Part shown: positions 62,509-64,000 of the stretch, piece by piece
How the letters are laid out: the number at the start of each line of letters is the position of its first letter
Numbering within the stretch: position 1 is the stretch's first letter
Source of the DNA: Oscarella lobularis
Lineage: Eukaryota; Porifera; Homoscleromorpha; Homosclerophorida; Oscarellidae
Length of the DNA: 64,000 nucleotides
Reading direction: 5' to 3'
Assembly (NCBI RefSeq): GCF_947507565.1
Contig: NC_089178.1
Span: 744,001-808,000 of the forward strand
The notes under the pieces: model-generated
Database searches by the model: none
What the model saw: only the letters and a program-made list of their open reading frames with translations
What the model was told of the DNA's origin: nothing
Program-made: the position numbers and the translations under genes

Positions 62509-64000
62509 ATGAGTCGTTGCGATGGGCTCGGCCACAAAAACTTCGAGTTTGCTACCTCTAAGTCGACTAGAAGAGATACCAATACCGAAAGGCAGCGCGC
62601 GCTGTTCTTTCAGCGTTCTCTAAAAGAGTGGTGCGCTGGTCTCTTTTCCAGAACAAAATCGTCCGCACGCTCGTAGTGGGCATCGAAGCGTCGCCGACGC
62701 GTCCGCAGTTTACGTTTTTGGTGGCTATCATGGAGACGGCCAGCTGCTCTTTCCCGACGTTCGTTTTCCCTTTTTTGAGAAATGGAATGCATCTCTGAGT
62801 AGGTGTGGCGATTTGACGTCATTCGCGAAGAGTGGAAACTGATTGGCTCGTCAGATAATTATCCAACGTCAGTGGCGTCAAGCTCTGGTCTGTATGCACA
62901 GTATCTTCGATATATTTCATTCATTCTTTGTAACCCCTTTGCAGTTCTTCTTTGTGGCAATAGTCTTCTCGTCTTTGGAGGATCCGGTGGTACGCGCTCT
63001 CCCCTCTCTCCTCCGGGCTTGGCCGTGACTTTAGCACCCTATAGTTCCCTTTGGATATGCCAACAGCAATCAACTGCACTTAATCAATCTCAGGACGGGT
63101 CAGAGCAAAGAGTTACCATGCACGGGAGATATACCTGAGAAGAAGTATGGAGCTGTAAGATTTGCTTCTTTTTCTGTTTCTTCATCTTGACTGAAGTGGC
63201 GTTATTGCTTCTAGAGCATGGCGCCAAGTCAGGATGGTCGACTTTATCTCTACGGCGGAACAACTGGTTCCTTTTTCAATTCAGACGTCCATTGTTTGGA
63301 TTTGAAAACGCAAGTCTACACTAAACTGGAGAGCGCTGGCAAGAACAAACCAGAGCCAAGGTCTCTAAACAATAACTAACTACAGTGAAACCTGCGTAAA
63401 CCGGTCACGTCTGAGCCAAAATTTTGTGCCGTTTTACAAAGATTATTCAGCATAATAACATAACATTAGGTTTAACCGGGACCTAAAGCATTTGGACTGA
63501 ATAGGCATATTATTCAGGTGACCGGATAAGCAGGTTTACTCGAGCAAGACGTCATTCATACTCTGCCTTTTATGCTCCTCCGTGAGAAGAGCGGAGGAGC
63601 GAATTTAATATATGAAGACTGTGGGCTCAATTGGGCTGCCCACTAATAGTTTCGTTCTTTCTAGATATCGTCATGAAATGGTTTGGGATTCAAAGAAGTT
63701 CTACGTTATAGGGGGATCAACGATTGATCAAGAGTACCGTTTTGATACGGTTTGTACGGGTTGGAATGTAAAGGCCCCTAATTAGTCATTCTCGTGTTAG
63801 ATTCATGCGTTTGATTTCGAGTCACAATTGTGGAATGAATGCGCTTGTCATCCGGCACAAAGAGACGGTGAAAGCAGGCTCTCTACTGATCCTGCCTCAT
63901 ATTTACGTGTTGCAATGTGTAGGCTTTCCGAATTCGCGACGTTTTCACGCCTGTGCAAAGCTAAATCACAGTGAGCGAGGGGAAACTGCTACCGCGTTAA
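62509..64000 (+). CDS. KLHDC10: Kelch-repeat protein KLHDC10, 5' part
   Basis: KLHDC10 is a kelch-propeller substrate receptor for CUL2 ubiquitin ligases. Kelch blades: RPHARSGHRSVADASAVYVF-GGYHGDG, WRFDVIREEWKLIGSS, LLCGNSLLVFGGSG, DGRLYLYGGTTGSFFNSDVH, YRHEMVWDSKKFYVIGGSTI and FPNSRRFHACAKLNHS, in the same order as the human protein. The frame of the first blade is closed upstream by a stop, so its exon probably starts at the acceptor cttttccag (about 62653). Exon 1 is proposed to start at ATG 62509 but its donor is not clear. The last intron before 63662 carries a MITE-like insertion. The gene runs off the window end, so the last blade and C-terminus are missing. Confidence 0.8.
63383..63541. 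mobile_element. MITE-like element with pogo/Tigger-type inverted repeats
   Basis: Left end cagtgaaacctgcgtaaaccggtcac; the right end in reverse complement is gagtaaacctgcttatccggtcac. Together these form an imperfect terminal inverted repeat of about 24 bases around about 110 bases of AT-rich sequence. The left end is preceded by ta, as expected for TA-target DNA transposons. No transposase inside. The CAGT-led ends resemble pogo/Tigger-type terminal repeats. Sits in a KLHDC10 intron. Confidence 0.6.

Overview
This is a gene-dense piece of an animal nuclear genome. Genes are split into many short exons by small introns of mostly about 50-100 bases, nearly all GT-AG. Intergenic gaps are often below 150 bases, and several neighbours start head to head from shared promoters. 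The gene set (HAUS8, KMT2E/SETD5-type, DRC11, Rab GDI, a Hedgehog signalling domain, short collagens, a dermatopontin/fibronectin-like array) is metazoan. Compactness plus this repertoire suggests a non-bilaterian such as a sponge, possibly a homoscleromorph; this is inference, and no species call is possible from the window alone.

Layout. 0-17 kb: the 3' part of SYF1/XAB2 (splicing), an ACC-synthase-like aminotransferase, a caspase-fold protein (minus), a DUF72 protein with a C-terminal PIP-box-like tail (minus), SEC13 (plus), two tandem short membrane-anchored collagens (minus), Rab GDI (plus), and a secreted protein combining a Hedgehog-N domain with a second M15-peptidase-like domain (minus). 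17-32 kb: a very large secreted multidomain protein (dermatopontin, CCP, EGF-like, about 21 fibronectin-like repeats with an embedded lectin-like jelly-roll domain), then a Dickkopf/colipase-like cysteine-rich protein. This stretch reads as an extracellular-matrix and signalling neighbourhood.

32-52 kb: HAUS8 (augmin), a KMT2E/SETD5-type PHD-SET protein, then a tandem family of ankyrin-coiled-coil-kinase genes. Copy A has a frameshift in the kinase catalytic loop, copy B is open, and a third copy is a decayed relic. 51.7-52.9 kb is a repeat-rich gene-poor patch. 52.9-64 kb: DRC11/IQCA1 (minus), a WWE-OTU protein whose deubiquitinase catalytic residues look lost (minus), TFIIA gamma (plus), UBE2H (minus), ZC3HC1 (minus) and the 5' part of KLHDC10 (plus).

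The most notable observations are: the UBE2H-ZC3HC1-KLHDC10 block, which as I recall it has the same order and orientation in human; the Hedgehog-N plus M15-like architecture; the WWE-OTU predicted pseudoenzyme; the PIP-box-like tail on a DUF72 protein; the decaying ankyrin-kinase cluster; and an NRF1-like palindrome that recurs in several promoters. All gene models come from reading exons and splice sites by eye against remembered protein families, so exon ends near the N-terminus of fast-evolving genes are the least certain parts.
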